A stretch of DNA of 64,000 bases from Pseudooceanicola sediminis (GCF_003575965.1 NZ_QWJJ01000014.1:86912-150911), one strand, 5' to 3'; positions 47,634 through 57,869 are shown, numbered from the stretch's first letter. The notes: generated by a model from the letters alone, not told the origin. Numbers and translations: made by a program.

Positions 47634-50561
47634 TCAGCCGAGTTCCTGCATTCGCGCGAGGGCGGCCTTGAGCTTTTCCTCTTCGTCCTGCCGGGCGGCC
47701 AGGTTGGCGCGGGTTTCCTCGACGACCTCGTCCGGCGCGCTTTCGACGAACTTGGGGTTCTTGAGACGACCTGCCAAGCCGCCGATCTCCTTGGCGAGTT
47801 TGGCGAGGGATTTTTCCAGCCGGGCTTTTTCTTCTGCGACGTCGATGATTTCTGCCAGCGGTAGCCCGAACGTCGCGCCGTCGGCTGGGATGGTGATGGT
47901 GCCCTTGGGCATTTCGGTCACCGCTGTCAGCGTGTCGATCCGGGCCAGTTTCGTGATCAGCGTGACGTTGCGATCCCAGGCGCCCTGCGCCGTATCGTTC
48001 ATGCCGGTCACGACCAGCGGCACCTGAAGGCCGGCGGGCACGTGCATCTGCGCGCGGGCCGAGCGGATGTCTTCGATCAGGGCGATGACCCAGTTCATCT
48101 CGGCGTCTGCGTCGGTGTCTATCAGGTCGGTCGTGTAGGTCGGCCAGTCTGCGTGCACCAGCATCTTGGCGCGCGCGGCTGTGGTGCCCCAAAGCTCTTC
48201 GGTGATGAAGGGCATGATGGGGTGCAGCATGATCAGGCATTGGTCGATCACCCAGCCCATGACCTTTTGCGTCTCGGCCCGTTCGGAGGCTTCGTCGAAC
48301 AGCAGGGGTTTCGCGAGCTCGACGTACCAGTCGCAGACCTTGCCCCAGACGAAGGCATAGAGGCCGAGGGCGGCGTCGTTGAACTTGTAGGCTGCAAGTG
48401 CGGTATCCACCGTTTCGCGGATCCGGGCGGTTTCGCCGATGATCCACTTGTTCACGGTGGCGGTGGCGACAGGGATCTCGGGCGAGGGGGCGCCATGTTC
48501 GTAGACGCCGTTCATTTCGGCAAAACGGGTGGCGTTCCAGAGCTTGGTGCCGAAGTTGCGGTACCCCTTGATGCGTTCTTCCGACAGTTTCAGCACGCCG
48601 CCGATGGCCGCCATGGAGGCATTGGTCATGCGCAGCGCGTCGGCGCCGTATTCATCGACGATCTCGAGCGGGTCGATGACGTTGCCGGTGGTTTTCGACA
48701 TCTTCTTGCCCTTCTCGTCGCGCACCAGCTGGTGCAGGTAGACGGTGTCGAAGGGGATGTTGTCGACGACGGCAAGCTGCATCATCATCATCCGGGCGAC
48801 CCAGAAGAACAGGATGTCTTCGCCGGTGATCAGGGTCGAGGTCGGGAAATATTTCGAGGTGCTTTCGTCCCAGTTCGGCCAGCCGAGGGTGCCGATCGGC
48901 CAGAGGCCGGAGGAGAACCAGGTGTCGAGGACGTCGGGGTCGCGGGTCAGAACCTTGCCGGGGGCCTGGGCCTGAGCCTCGGCCTCGGAGGCGGCGCAGT
49001 ATTGCTTGCCATCCTCGTCGAACCACACCGGGATCTGGTGACCCCACCAGAGCTGGCGCGAGATGCACCAGGGTTCGATGTTTTCGAGCCAGTGGAAATA
49101 GGTTTTCTCGCCCGACTCGGGCATGATCCTGGTGCGGCCGGAACGCACCGCGTCCAGCGCGGGTTCGACGATTTTCACGGTGTCGACGAACCACTGGTCG
49201 GTCAGCATCGGCTCGATCACCACCTTGGAGCGGTCGCCGAAGGGCTGCATGATCATCTTGGGTTCGACCAGCGGGACCAGCTGCAATTCCGGTTCCTCTC
49301 CGCCTTCTTCGGAGGCGATGGGGGGCACGGCGTTATGGCCGAGGCGTTCGTCGTTCTGCGGCACCATGACGGCGAGGCCGGCGGCGGTGATGTCATCGAC
49401 CACCAGCTTGCGGGCCTCGTAGCGATCAAGGCCGCGGTATTTTTCGGGCACGAGGTTGAGGGCGTCGATTTCCATCTCGCTCGCCTCGGCCCCGGCGGCG
49501 ATTTCGCGGGCACGGTGGACGCAGGTTTCGTAAGCCTCGCCATCGGCGCGCATCGCGCCACGGGTGTCGAGCAGGCGGTACATCGGCAGGTTTGCGCGTT
49601 TGGCGACCTGGTAGTCGTTGAAATCATGCGCGCCGGTGATCTTTACCGCCCCCGAGCCGAAGTCCATTTCGGGGTATTCATCCGTGACGATCGGGATCAG
49701 GCGGTCGCAGAGCGGCAGGTGCACCATCTTGCCGACGATGGGCGCATAGCGCGCGTCATCGGGGTGCACGGCGACGGCGCCGTCGCCCAGCATCGTTTCG
49801 GGCCGGGTGGTGGCGATCGAGATGTAATCGCGATCCTCGGAGAAGAGAACCTCGCCGTCCTCGTCCTTTTCGACATAGGTGTAGGTTTCGCCGCCGGCGA
49901 GCTTGTACTTGAAATGCCACATGAAACCGGGGGTCTCGGTGTTCTCGACCTCAAGATCCGAGATGGCGGTTTCAAAGTGGGGGTCCCAGTTGACCAGGCG
50001 CTTGCCGCGATAGATCAGGCCCTTGTTGTACATGTCGACAAAGACGCGGATCACCGCGTCGTGGAAGTTGGGCGAATTCTCGTGCCCGGTGCGGGGGTCA
50101 CCATCGGCCCCGGCCATGGTGAAGGCGTTGCGCGACCAGTCGCAGGAGGAGCCGAGGCGTTTCAGCTGCTCGACGATGGTGCCGCCGTACTGGCCTTTCC
50201 ATTCCCAGACCTTTTCCAGGAATTTCTCGCGCCCCATGTCGCGGCGGCCGGGCAGGCCCTGCGCGGCGAGCATTTTTTCGACCTGAAGCTGCGTGGCGAT
50301 GCCGGCGTGGTCCTGCCCCGGTTGCCACAGGGTGTCGTGCCCCTGCATCCGGTGCCAGCGGGTCAGGATGTCCTGAAGCGTGTTGTTGAAGGCATGGCCG
50401 ACGTGCAGGGCCCCGGTGACGTTGGGCGGCGGGATCATGACGCTGAAAGTTTCGGCACCCGGTTTCGCATTGGCCCCGGCCTTGAAGGCGCCAGAGGTTT
50501 CCCATGCGGCGTAGATGCGGCTTTCCGCCTCGGCGGCGTTGAACGTCTTTTCCATGGCCAT
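47634..50561 (-). CDS. valS: Valine-tRNA ligase
   Basis: The 975-residue class Ia synthetase has the HIGH motif in [17 protein letters not shown] (about residues 45-61), the KMSKS motif in [15 protein letters not shown] (about residue 554), an editing domain in between, an anticodon-binding domain and a C-terminal coiled coil ([20 protein letters not shown]) typical of ValS. GGAAAG precedes the first ATG; a second ATG is two codons later. Confidence 0.98.
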   Translation of the reverse strand: MAMEKTFNAAEAESRIYAAWETSGAFKAGANAKPGAETFSVMIPPPNVTGALHVGHAFNNTLQDILTRWHRMQGHDTLWQPGQDHAGIATQLQVEKMLAAQGLPGRRDMGREKFLEKVWEWKGQYGGTIVEQLKRLGSSCDWSRNAFTMAGADGDPRTGHENSPNFHDAVIRVFVDMYNKGLIYRGKRLVNWDPHFETAISDLEVENTETPGFMWHFKYKLAGGETYTYVEKDEDGEVLFSEDRDYISIATTRPETMLGDGAVAVHPDDARYAPIVGKMVHLPLCDRLIPIVTDEYPEMDFGSGAVKITGAHDFNDYQVAKRANLPMYRLLDTRGAMRADGEAYETCVHRAREIAAGAEASEMEIDALNLVPEKYRGLDRYEARKLVVDDITAAGLAVMVPQNDERLGHNAVPPIASEEGGEEPELQLVPLVEPKMIMQPFGDRSKVVIEPMLTDQWFVDTVKIVEPALDAVRSGRTRIMPESGEKTYFHWLENIEPWCISRQLWWGHQIPVWFDEDGKQYCAASEAEAQAQAPGKVLTRDPDVLDTWFSSGLWPIGTLGWPNWDESTSKYFPTSTLITGEDILFFWVARMMMMQLAVVDNIPFDTVYLHQLVRDEKGKKMSKTTGNVIDPLEIVDEYGADALRMTNASMAAIGGVLKLSEERIKGYRNFGTKLWNATRFAEMNGVYEHGAPSPEIPVATATVNKWIIGETARIRETVDTALAAYKFNDAALGLYAFVWGKVCDWYVELAKPLLFDEASERAETQKVMGWVIDQCLIMLHPIMPFITEELWGTTAARAKMLVHADWPTYTTDLIDTDADAEMNWVIALIEDIRSARAQMHVPAGLQVPLVVTGMNDTAQGAWDRNVTLITKLARIDTLTAVTEMPKGTITIPADGATFGLPLAEIIDVAEEKARLEKSLAKLAKEIGGLAGRLKNPKFVESAPDEVVEETRANLAARQDEEEKLKAALARMQELG

Positions 50562-50944
50562 GGTCGGTCTTTCCGTGTTCGCGGCCCGCGAGGGGCCGCC
50601 GTCTTTGACTTGAAAGCACCCGTGAAGCCGGGCCTTGCGATGAAATTGCCCGTACGCCGGGCCTTGCGCGAGGAAATAGCGAATTGGGGCGCAAAGGGGA
50701 AGAGGGGGCGCAGCGGCCCCCTGTCTGCCTTATATTGTGGCGCGCTGGCGGGTGTCGGGGGCTGATCTTGCAACGGTCAGGCTACGGTCGGGCCAGCTTC
50801 GGGCAACGATTGCACCGGCTTGGGACAAGGCGAAGTGAACCGGCCCCTCTGGACAGTGGCGGGTCAGGGGGTAGTGTCGCCCTGATGCGATACAGCGGCC
50901 ATGCGCGCGGCGCGGCCAGATGCGAAACCAGGGGAGCACCAGTC
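50562..50944. promoter_or_regulatory. Divergent promoter region between valS and the molybdenum hydroxylase gene
   Basis: The 383-bp gap holds the promoters of two oppositely transcribed genes. The long plus-strand frame that runs through it is continuous with the hydroxylase gene, but its upstream part has no protein likeness or ribosome site. Confidence 0.45.
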
Positions 50945-53254
50945 ATGGAAAAATTCGGACGCAGTCAGCCGGTGAAACGGGTCGAGGATGTACGGCTGGT
51001 GTCGGGCCGGGGCGGGTACGTGGATGATATCACCCCCGCAGGCGCGCTGTTCGCCTATCTTCTACGCTCGCCCGTGGCGCATGCGACGATCACCACGCTG
51101 AACCTTGAGGAGGCGCGGGCGGCCGAGGGTGTGCACCTGGTCGCGGGGATCGACGATCTGAAGGCCGCCGGGCTGACCGAGGGTCTGTCGGCGACGCTGG
51201 TGGCCACGCGGGACGGGGGCAAGGGGGCCAATCCGCGCTATCCGCTGTTGGCCGAGGGCAAGTTGCGCTTTGTCGGGGAAGCCGTCGCGCTGATCGTGGC
51301 GGAAAGCCTGACGGCGGCGCGTGACGCGGCCGAGATGATCGAACTGGACTACGATGACCTGGAGGTCGAGGTCGTGCCCGGCAGCGGCAATGCGGATCTG
51401 CATGACGATGTGCCGGGCAACCGCGGCGTGGATTACGTGCTGGGCGACGACGCTGCGCTGCAAGAGGCGCTGGCGGGGTCCGCGCATGTCGTGCGCACCG
51501 AGGTGACGGACAACCGGGTGATGGTCGTGGCGATGGAGCCGCGCGGCTGTTTCGCGGAATGGGACGGGGCGCGGATGCACCTGTCCTTTGGCGGTCAGGG
51601 GGTCTGGGGTCCGCGCACCGAACTGGCGCGTCTGCTGGATCTGCCGGTCGAGGACGTGCGCGTGACGCACCCCGATGTCGGTGGCGGATTCGGCATGAAG
51701 GCCAAGCTGTACCCGGAATATGCGCTTTGTGCCTTTGCCGCGCGCGCATTGGGCCGCCCGGTGCGCTGGATCGCGGATCGCACGGAATCGATGCTGAGCG
51801 ACAACGGCGCACGGGATCTGGTGCACGAGGTCGCCATGGGTTTCGACGAAGACATGAAGATCACCGGCTATCACGTCAAGACGCGGTACAACCTCGGGGC
51901 GTTCAACTCAAACTTCGGGCAGATCATCCAGAGCCATCTGTTCGCGCGGGTCCTGACCGGGGTCTACGACATCAAGACGGCACTGCTGGAGGCGGAGGGG
52001 TACTATACCAACACCACGCCGACAGATGCCTATCGCGGCGCCGGGCGCCCCGAGGCGATCTATCTGCTGGAACGCACGATGGATTACGCCGCACGGGCGC
52101 TGAATGTCGATCCCTGGGATCTGCGGCGCAAGAACTTTATCGCCGCGGATGCGTTCCCTTACAGGACGGTTTCGGGCGAGTTGTACGATGTGGGCGATTT
52201 CAACGGTTTGCTGGACAAGGTCGCGATTTCGGCAGACCGTGACGGCTTTGCCGCGCGCCGCGCGGAGTCGGAAGCGGCAGGAAAATTGCGCGGCCTCGGA
52301 CTTTGTTACTATATCGAAAGCATCCTCGGCGATCCTTCGGAAACGGCGAAAGTCGAATTCAATGCGGATGGCACGGTGAATATCTATGTCGGTACACAAT
52401 CCAACGGACAGGGGCATGAAACGGTGTACGCCCGTTTCCTGGCCGATCAGACCGGTATCCCGATGGAGATGATCCGGGTCATCCAGGGCGACAGCGACCG
52501 CATCGCGACCGGCGGCGGCACCGGCGGGTCGCGATCCGTCACGACGCAGAGCAATGCGACGCTGGCCGTCGTCAAGACGCTGGTCGAGGTGTTTACGGGC
52601 TTTGTCGCCGAGAAGATGGGCGTCAAGGTCGAGGACGTCAGCTTTGATGACGAAAGTTTCCGCATCAAGGGCAGCAACGCCGCGCCAACCATGCTGGACG
52701 TCGCCGACATGGCGCGCGAAGCCGGGCGTCTAGAACTGCTGGTGCAGGAAGAAAAGGCGACGCTGCCCGGGCGGTCCTATCCCAACGGGGCCCATGTCGC
52801 CGAGGTCGAGGTCGACCCCGAGACCGGCGGCGTGACGCTGGAACGCTATACGGTCGTTGATGATTTCGGCAACATGATCAACCCGGTACTGGCCGAAGGT
52901 CAGGTGCATGGCGGTGTCGTTCAAGGGGTCGGTCAGGCCTTCATGGAAAACGTGACCTATGACGAGGACGGCCAGTTGCTGACAGCGTCGTTCATGGATT
53001 ACGCGATGCCGCGCGCCAGCGACGTGCCGATGATCGGGTTCGATACCGCGCCCGTCCCCTCGACAGCCAACCCGATGGGGATGAAGGGCTGTGGCGAGGC
53101 CGGGACCGTCGGGTCGATGGCCGCAGCGGCAAACGCGGTGATGGATGCGCTGGCGACGCGCGGTGTGGGTCGGGCCGATATGCCCTTTACCCCCGCGCGC
53201 GTCTGGGCGCTGCTGCAAGAGGCGGACAGGGAAAATGCGGACCGGGCGGCTTAA
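50945..53254 (+). CDS. Xanthine dehydrogenase/CoxL-family molybdopterin subunit (form II type)
   Basis: The 769-residue protein starts MEKFGRSQPVKRVEDVRLVSG after GGGGAG. It has the aldehyde-oxidase a/b hammerhead domain and the molybdopterin-binding domain: THPDVGGGFGMKAKLYPEY, TDAYRGAGRPEAIYLLER and the catalytic GMKGCGEAGTVGS near the C-terminus. The loop AYRGAGR differs from the AYRCSFR loop of true CO dehydrogenase, so it is a form II-type hydroxylase. The usual FAD and 2Fe-2S subunits are not beside it. The next gene overlaps its end. Confidence 0.88.
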   Translation: MEKFGRSQPVKRVEDVRLVSGRGGYVDDITPAGALFAYLLRSPVAHATITTLNLEEARAAEGVHLVAGIDDLKAAGLTEGLSATLVATRDGGKGANPRYPLLAEGKLRFVGEAVALIVAESLTAARDAAEMIELDYDDLEVEVVPGSGNADLHDDVPGNRGVDYVLGDDAALQEALAGSAHVVRTEVTDNRVMVVAMEPRGCFAEWDGARMHLSFGGQGVWGPRTELARLLDLPVEDVRVTHPDVGGGFGMKAKLYPEYALCAFAARALGRPVRWIADRTESMLSDNGARDLVHEVAMGFDEDMKITGYHVKTRYNLGAFNSNFGQIIQSHLFARVLTGVYDIKTALLEAEGYYTNTTPTDAYRGAGRPEAIYLLERTMDYAARALNVDPWDLRRKNFIAADAFPYRTVSGELYDVGDFNGLLDKVAISADRDGFAARRAESEAAGKLRGLGLCYYIESILGDPSETAKVEFNADGTVNIYVGTQSNGQGHETVYARFLADQTGIPMEMIRVIQGDSDRIATGGGTGGSRSVTTQSNATLAVVKTLVEVFTGFVAEKMGVKVEDVSFDDESFRIKGSNAAPTMLDVADMAREAGRLELLVQEEKATLPGRSYPNGAHVAEVEVDPETGGVTLERYTVVDDFGNMINPVLAEGQVHGGVVQGVGQAFMENVTYDEDGQLLTASFMDYAMPRASDVPMIGFDTAPVPSTANPMGMKGCGEAGTVGSMAAAANAVMDALATRGVGRADMPFTPARVWALLQEADRENADRAA

Positions 53255-54296
53255 ACGGTTCCTTGCGAAGGCGCGGCCAGATTGGCTGCGCCGCACGAAA
53301 CGGGTGCCTGCGCGCCCGCAACGCGGCAGTGTAAACCACGTGATCATCCTGGACGGCACCATGTCGTCACTGGATATCGGAGAAGAGACGAACGCCGGTC
53401 TGATCTACAAGCTGGTGGCCGAAAAGGCTGGTGCGGGCATGACCGTCTACTACGAGGCGGGCATCCAGTGGACGAGCTGGCGCAGCACCATGGATGTTTT
53501 GCTGGGACGCGGCATCAACCGCCAGATCCAGCGGGCCTATGGCCATCTCGCCTCGCGCTATCGTCCCGGTGACCGGATCTTTCTGTTCGGCTATTCGCGC
53601 GGCGCCTATGCGGCGCGGTCCCTGGCCGGGGTGATCGACCGGATCGGGCTGTTGCGCGCGCCCCAGGCGACCGAGCGCAATGTGCGGCAGGCCTACCGGC
53701 TGTATCAGGAGTGTTACGACCAGACGCTGATCGACCGGTTTGCCAGCGGATATTGCCACCCCTCGGTCGAGATCGAGATGATCGGCGCTTTTGATACGGT
53801 GAAATCGCTGGGCCTGCGGTTGCCGTTCCTGTGGCGGCTGGCCGAGAACAAGCATGGCTTTCACAATCACGCGCTGTCGGCCTGCGTCAAATCGGGGTTT
53901 CACGCGCTGGCGCTGGAGGAAACGCGCCAGGTCTATGCCCCGGTGATGTGGGAAAGCGATCCGGACTGGGCCGGTCGACTGGAACAGGTCTGGTTCGCGG
54001 GCACGCACGGCGATGTGGGGGGACAGTTGGGCGGGTTCGAGGCCGCGCGACCGCTGGCCAACATCCCGCTGGTCTGGATGCTGGGGCAGGCCGAGATGCG
54101 CAAGCTGCCGCTGCCGGTCGGGTGGCGCGACCGGTTCGTGATGGATGTCGACGCGCCCTCGGTCGGGCAGTGGCGGGGCATTTCCAAGCTGTTCCTGCTG
54201 CGCAAGCCCCGCCACGTGGGCACGGACCCGTCGGAGCGGCTGCACGACAGTGCCATCGCCCGAGGCGCCTATCCGACACAGGGGCAATTGGCCTGA
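53235..54296 (+). CDS. DUF2235 alpha/beta-hydrolase-type protein
   Basis: The 353-residue protein starts at ATG 53235, 20 bases inside the hydroxylase gene, with AGGG close upstream. DUF2235 features: an early HVIILDGTMSS strand-loop with nucleotide-like Asp, the serine nucleophile in IFLFGYSRGAYAARSLAG (GxSxG, about residue 118) and GTHGDVGGQLGG providing the acidic/His residues. Relatives include Tle1-type phospholipases of type VI secretion. No secretion genes are nearby. Role unknown. Confidence 0.82.
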   Translation: MRTGRLKRFLAKARPDWLRRTKRVPARPQRGSVNHVIILDGTMSSLDIGEETNAGLIYKLVAEKAGAGMTVYYEAGIQWTSWRSTMDVLLGRGINRQIQRAYGHLASRYRPGDRIFLFGYSRGAYAARSLAGVIDRIGLLRAPQATERNVRQAYRLYQECYDQTLIDRFASGYCHPSVEIEMIGAFDTVKSLGLRLPFLWRLAENKHGFHNHALSACVKSGFHALALEETRQVYAPVMWESDPDWAGRLEQVWFAGTHGDVGGQLGGFEAARPLANIPLVWMLGQAEMRKLPLPVGWRDRFVMDVDAPSVGQWRGISKLFLLRKPRHVGTDPSERLHDSAIARGAYPTQGQLA

Positions 54297-54299
54297 GCA

Positions 54300-54464
54300 G
54301 GGCAAGCGCAGGGCCTGAACAGGGCCAGCGCATTGCCAGCGCAGGGCCATATCAAATGAAGAGAAAATGAGAGGTCGGAGCGCCCTGGCGCGCGGCCTGA
54401 GCTAAGAACAGGCGCGCCGAGGTACGGCATGACCGGCCAGCAGGAACAGGGCAGCAGGAACAGG
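54300..54464. repeat. Short degenerate direct repeats
   Basis: CAGGGC recurs at irregular spacing between 54300 and 54350, and CAGCAGGAACAGG occurs twice in tandem (54438-54450 and 54452-54464). This fills the gap between the DUF2235 and thioesterase genes, whose ends converge. It may be slippage-generated sequence. Confidence 0.4.
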
Positions 54465-54523
54465 CCCGGTGCCGCGCCTTGCCGAAGAAACCCCAGCGGG
54501 CGCGGCGCCAGGGCGCGCGACCG

Positions 54524-54970
54524 TCAGCGTTGCTGCATGACGATGCAGGTGGTGGAGCCGGTGGCATACAGGCGGCCATCACTGTCGCGGATCTCGCCCA
54601 CGGCAACCCCTGTCGAGCGGCCGACATGCTGGGCGGTGCCGGTGGCCGTGACCTCGGTGCCCAGGGGGATCGGGCGGATGACGTTCACCTTGTATTCAAG
54701 CGTCGTGTAATGGGTGTCGGCAGGCAGCTTGCTGAGAATTGCGCAGGCCATGCAACTGTCGAGAATCGCGCCGTACCAGCCACCATGGACTGTACCGATG
54801 GGGTTGGTGAACCCTTCGAGCGGCGTGCCGGCAAAGGTGACAACGCCGTCCTCGACCGCGACGGCCTTGAAATTCAGCGTGGCAGAGATGGCGGGGGCGC
54901 GGCCTTTGCCTGCGATCATGGCACGCAGCAATTCCAGCCCGCTGAGCGGTTTTTCTGTCGTTTCGGTCAT
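54524..54970 (-). CDS. PaaI-family hotdog thioesterase
   Basis: The 148-residue hotdog-fold protein has the PaaI pattern: GTVHGGWYGAILDSCMACAI (HGG, about residues 69-88) and SKLPADTHYTTLEYKVNVI, then GRSTGVAVGEIRDSDGRLYA. Members hydrolyse acyl-CoA thioesters. Its substrate is unknown. It lies downstream of metF in the same direction, 66 bases apart. Confidence 0.88.
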   Translation of the reverse strand: MTETTEKPLSGLELLRAMIAGKGRAPAISATLNFKAVAVEDGVVTFAGTPLEGFTNPIGTVHGGWYGAILDSCMACAILSKLPADTHYTTLEYKVNVIRPIPLGTEVTATGTAQHVGRSTGVAVGEIRDSDGRLYATGSTTCIVMQQR

Positions 54971-55036
54971 CGATGATCCTCCCTGCGGGGAAGGCTATTC
55001 CCGCAGGGTGAAATCGGCAACCGCAATGCGGACTTT

Positions 55037-55903
55037 TTACGCCACGTTTTCGAACCGCGCCTGCGGCGTCACGCCAAGGGCATGGCAGACATCGCGCGTC
55101 AGCTCAGGCTTGTTCAGCGTGTAGAAATGCAGGTTCTCGACGCCTTCGGACAGCAGACGATCGCACATTTCGGTGCACAGCGCGGTCGCCAGAAGATCGG
55201 CGCGACCGTCGCGGTCGGCCTTTTCAAACGCGTCGACCAGCGTGTCGGGGAAATGCGCGCCGCATCCGGCGGCAAACTTGCGCATGCCCTTCCAGTTCTC
55301 GATCGGCATGATGCCGGGGACGACGGGCTTGTCGATCCCCGCGCGGGCGCAGTCATCGCGAAAGCGCAGGAAGGTTTCGGTTTCAAAGAAGAACTGGGTG
55401 ATCGCCTCGTCCGCACCGGCCTGGAACTTGCGCTTGAGCCAGGCCACATCGGCGGCTGTGTCGGGGGATTCGGGGTGCGGTTCGGGGTAGGCCCCGACGC
55501 GGATGGTGAACTTGCCCTTGTCGGCCAGCGCCTCGACCAGCTCAACCGAATTGGCAAAGCCGCCGGGGTGAACGGAAAAGGCGCCCGCGCCCTTGGGGGG
55601 ATCGCCGCGCAGGGCGACCAGTTCGGTCACCCCGGCCGCGGCAAAGCTGTCGGCCACCGCAAGGGTTTCTTCGCGCGTGGCGTTGACACAGGTCAGATGC
55701 GCGGCGGTGTTCAGGCCCATGTGCTTGTGCAATGTCGCCACGGCATCGCGGGTCAGGTCGCGCGTGGTGCCGCCCGCGCCGTAGGTTACGGAAACGAAGC
55801 GCGGGGCGAGGGGGGAGAGAACCTGCACGGTATCCCAGAGCTTGAACGAAGCCTCGAGGTTCTTCGGCGGGAAAAATTCAAAGGAAACGGCGGGAACGGT
55901 CAT
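55037..55903 (-). CDS. metF: 5,10-methylenetetrahydrofolate reductase
   Basis: The 288-residue flavoprotein reduces methylenetetrahydrofolate to methyltetrahydrofolate for methionine synthesis. It opens VPAVSFEFFPPKN, with the catalytic glutamate in that first motif, SVTYGAGGTTRDLT, LVALRGDPPKGAG and VVPGIMPIENWKGMRKF. Length fits MetF. It is divergent from a metR-like regulator with phased TTCA sites between them. Confidence 0.95.
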   Translation of the reverse strand: MTVPAVSFEFFPPKNLEASFKLWDTVQVLSPLAPRFVSVTYGAGGTTRDLTRDAVATLHKHMGLNTAAHLTCVNATREETLAVADSFAAAGVTELVALRGDPPKGAGAFSVHPGGFANSVELVEALADKGKFTIRVGAYPEPHPESPDTAADVAWLKRKFQAGADEAITQFFFETETFLRFRDDCARAGIDKPVVPGIMPIENWKGMRKFAAGCGAHFPDTLVDAFEKADRDGRADLLATALCTEMCDRLLSEGVENLHFYTLNKPELTRDVCHALGVTPQARFENVA

Positions 55904-55949
55904 TGGAACAGCCTCATGTCAGTTGATCTCTTGTCGCAAAGGCGCTGAC

Positions 55950-55981
55950 ATGAGACAACTTCATAATATTCACGATCTTCA
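55950..55981. promoter_or_regulatory. MetR-type binding region: TGAG-N5-TTCA plus phased TTCA half-sites
   Basis: TGAGACAACTTCA (55951-55963) matches the MetR consensus TGAA-N5-TTCA with one mismatch. TTCA recurs at 55960, 55969 and 55978, exactly nine bases apart. The cluster lies in the 93-bp gap between divergent metF and metR, where autoregulated LysR control is expected. Confidence 0.6.
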
Positions 55982-55996
55982 TGAGTCCGAGACGAT

Positions 55997-56971
55997 ATGC
56001 ATATCGAGCTTCGCCACCTGCGCACGATCCGTGCGATTCACGAGGCAGGCGGTCTGGCCAAGGCCGCCGACCTGTTGCGCATCACGCAAAGCGCCTTGAG
56101 CCACCAGATCAAGGGGTTGGAAGACCAGGTCGGGATGGAGCTGTTCGGGCGGCGCACCAAGCCGATGCGCCTGTCCGCTGCCGGATTGCGCCTGTTGCGG
56201 GTGGCCGAGCGGGTGCTGCCCGAGATCGAGGCGCTGGAGGTGGAATTCGACAACCTGCGCGACGGCAGCGCGGGGCGGCTGCACATCGCCATCGAGTGCC
56301 ACGCCTGTTTCGAATGGCTGCTGCCGGTGCTGGAACTGTTCCGCCACACCTGGGCCGATGTCGATGTCGATATCCGCCCCGGCCTGGCCTTTACCGCCAT
56401 CGAGGCGCTGGAGCGCGAGACGGTGGACGTGGTGATCACCTCGGATCCCGAGGATATTCCGGGGATCACCTTCGCGCCGTTGTTCGATTATTCGCCGGTC
56501 TTCGTGGCGGCGGCGGGGCATCCGCTGGCCGATAAACCCTTTGTGGAACCACAAGATTTCCTGGGCGAGACGCTACTGACCTATCCGGTGGAGCGCAGCC
56601 GCCTTGACGTGTTCTCGATGTTGCTGGAGCCTGCGGGGATCGAGCCTGCGGCGATCCGCAGGGTCGAGCTGACCGAGGTGATCCTGTTGCTGGTGGCCTC
56701 GGGGCGGGGGGTGACGGTGCTGCCCGACTGGGTGCTGCGAGAGGTGAAATATCATTCCGACTACATCACCAAGCCGATCACCGAAAAGGGGCTGACGCGG
56801 CGCATGTTCGCGGCCTGTCGCGCCGAGGATACGGCCAAGCCGTTCATGGCGCATTTCACCCGGCTGGCGCGGACCGAAGCGGTCAAGTTGCAACGCGGAC
56901 GACAGGCTGTCGCCGTCGCGCCGCCACCGCTGTTGACAGCGACGGCAGGGCGGGGCCAAACCACGCCCTAG
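55997..56971 (+). CDS. metR: LysR-family regulator, MetR-like
   Basis: The 324-residue protein has a LysR N-terminal helix-turn-helix (GGLAKAADLLRITQSALSHQ, about residues 19-38) and a C-terminal ligand-binding domain (GRLHIAIECHACFEWLLPVL). The CHACFEWL segment is typical of MetR, which responds to homocysteine. It is divergent from metF. A Pro/Ala-rich tail of ~25 residues is longer than usual. Confidence 0.9.
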   Translation: MHIELRHLRTIRAIHEAGGLAKAADLLRITQSALSHQIKGLEDQVGMELFGRRTKPMRLSAAGLRLLRVAERVLPEIEALEVEFDNLRDGSAGRLHIAIECHACFEWLLPVLELFRHTWADVDVDIRPGLAFTAIEALERETVDVVITSDPEDIPGITFAPLFDYSPVFVAAAGHPLADKPFVEPQDFLGETLLTYPVERSRLDVFSMLLEPAGIEPAAIRRVELTEVILLLVASGRGVTVLPDWVLREVKYHSDYITKPITEKGLTRRMFAACRAEDTAKPFMAHFTRLARTEAVKLQRGRQAVAVAPPPLLTATAGRGQTTP

Positions 56972-57036
56972 CGCCCCTTGGCAAGCGGGGCCTTGCGGTC
57001 TATACGCGCAACTTCGGATCAAGGAGCCGCCCCAAC

Positions 57037-57825
57037 ATGCCCTTTAGTGCCAACCTCAACATCATGCTCAAGGCCGCCCGCAAGGCTGGCCGCAGCCTTG
57101 TGAAGGACTTCCGCGAAGTCGAGAACCTTCAGGTTTCGATGAAGGGGGCAGGCGATTTCGTCAGCCGCGCCGATCTCGCGGCGGAAAAGATCCTCAAGGA
57201 GGAACTGATGGGGGCCCGCCCGACCTATGGCTGGCTGGCCGAGGAAGGTGGCGAGGAACCCGGTGAAGATCCGACACGGCGCTGGATCGTCGATCCGTTG
57301 GACGGCACGACGAACTTTTTGCACGGTCTGCCCCATTGGGCGGTGTCGATCGGCCTGGAGCACAAGGGCCAGATCATCGCCGGCGTGGTCTATGACGCCG
57401 CGAAGGACGAGATGTTCCTGGCCGAGAAGGGCGAAGGTGCCTGGATGAACGAGAGCCGCATTCGCGCCTCGGGCCGGATCAAGATGATCGAGTCGATCTA
57501 TGCGACAGGCCTGCCCTTTGCCGGACGTGCCGATCTGCCGGCGACCCTGCAGGATCTGGCACGGCTGCTGCCGGCCTGTGCCGGTGTGCGCCGCTGGGGC
57601 GCGGCATCGCTGGACATGGCCTATGTCGCGGCGGGTCGCTATGACGGGTTCTGGGAGCGCCGCCTGAAGCCATGGGACATGGCCGCGGGCATCGTCATCG
57701 TGCGGGAGGCGGGTGGGTTCATCCAGCCGCTGAACCCCGAGGGCGACATCCTGGCCGATGGCGAAGTGATCTGTGCCAACGAGCCGCTGTTCGACAAGTT
57801 TTCCAAGATCATCCGCAACAGCTGA
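57037..57825 (+). CDS. Inositol monophosphatase-family protein (SuhB-like)
   Basis: The 262-residue phosphatase has the metal-binding WLAEEGGEEPGED acidic region, the signature IVDPLDGTTNFLHGLPHWAV (about residues 86-105) and KPWDMAAGIVIVREAGG near the C-terminus. Substrates of the family include inositol-1-phosphate and related sugar phosphates; SuhB also assists ribosome maturation in E. coli. It starts after AAGGAG. Confidence 0.93.
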   Translation: MPFSANLNIMLKAARKAGRSLVKDFREVENLQVSMKGAGDFVSRADLAAEKILKEELMGARPTYGWLAEEGGEEPGEDPTRRWIVDPLDGTTNFLHGLPHWAVSIGLEHKGQIIAGVVYDAAKDEMFLAEKGEGAWMNESRIRASGRIKMIESIYATGLPFAGRADLPATLQDLARLLPACAGVRRWGAASLDMAYVAAGRYDGFWERRLKPWDMAAGIVIVREAGGFIQPLNPEGDILADGEVICANEPLFDKFSKIIRNS

Positions 57826-57849
57826 GCCTTTGCCCGCCATGGCGAGGTT

Positions 57850-57869
57850 GCCTCCGGCGGGGGTATTTG
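57850..57869 (+). repeat. Intergenic GCCTCCGGCGGGGGTATTTG element, copy 2
   Basis: GCCTCCGGCGGGGGTATTTG, followed by AGGCCAGATGAGAG, matches the element at 47562-47581 apart from one base. It begins 25 bases after the stop of the inositol phosphatase gene, the same post-stop setting as copy 1. Confidence 0.55.

Noticed and set aside
48042-50765. A 907-codon open frame on the plus strand opposite valS
   Set aside because: It is exactly antisense to a clear valyl-tRNA synthetase; long antisense frames are expected in GC-rich genes and the translation has no domain.
50945-53254. Carbon monoxide dehydrogenase large subunit
   Set aside because: The active-site loop is AYRGAGR rather than AYRCSFR, and the other subunits are absent.
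53235-54296. Type VI secretion phospholipase effector
   Set aside because: The DUF2235 fold is shared with Tle1 effectors, but there are no secretion or immunity genes nearby and it is coupled to a metabolic gene.
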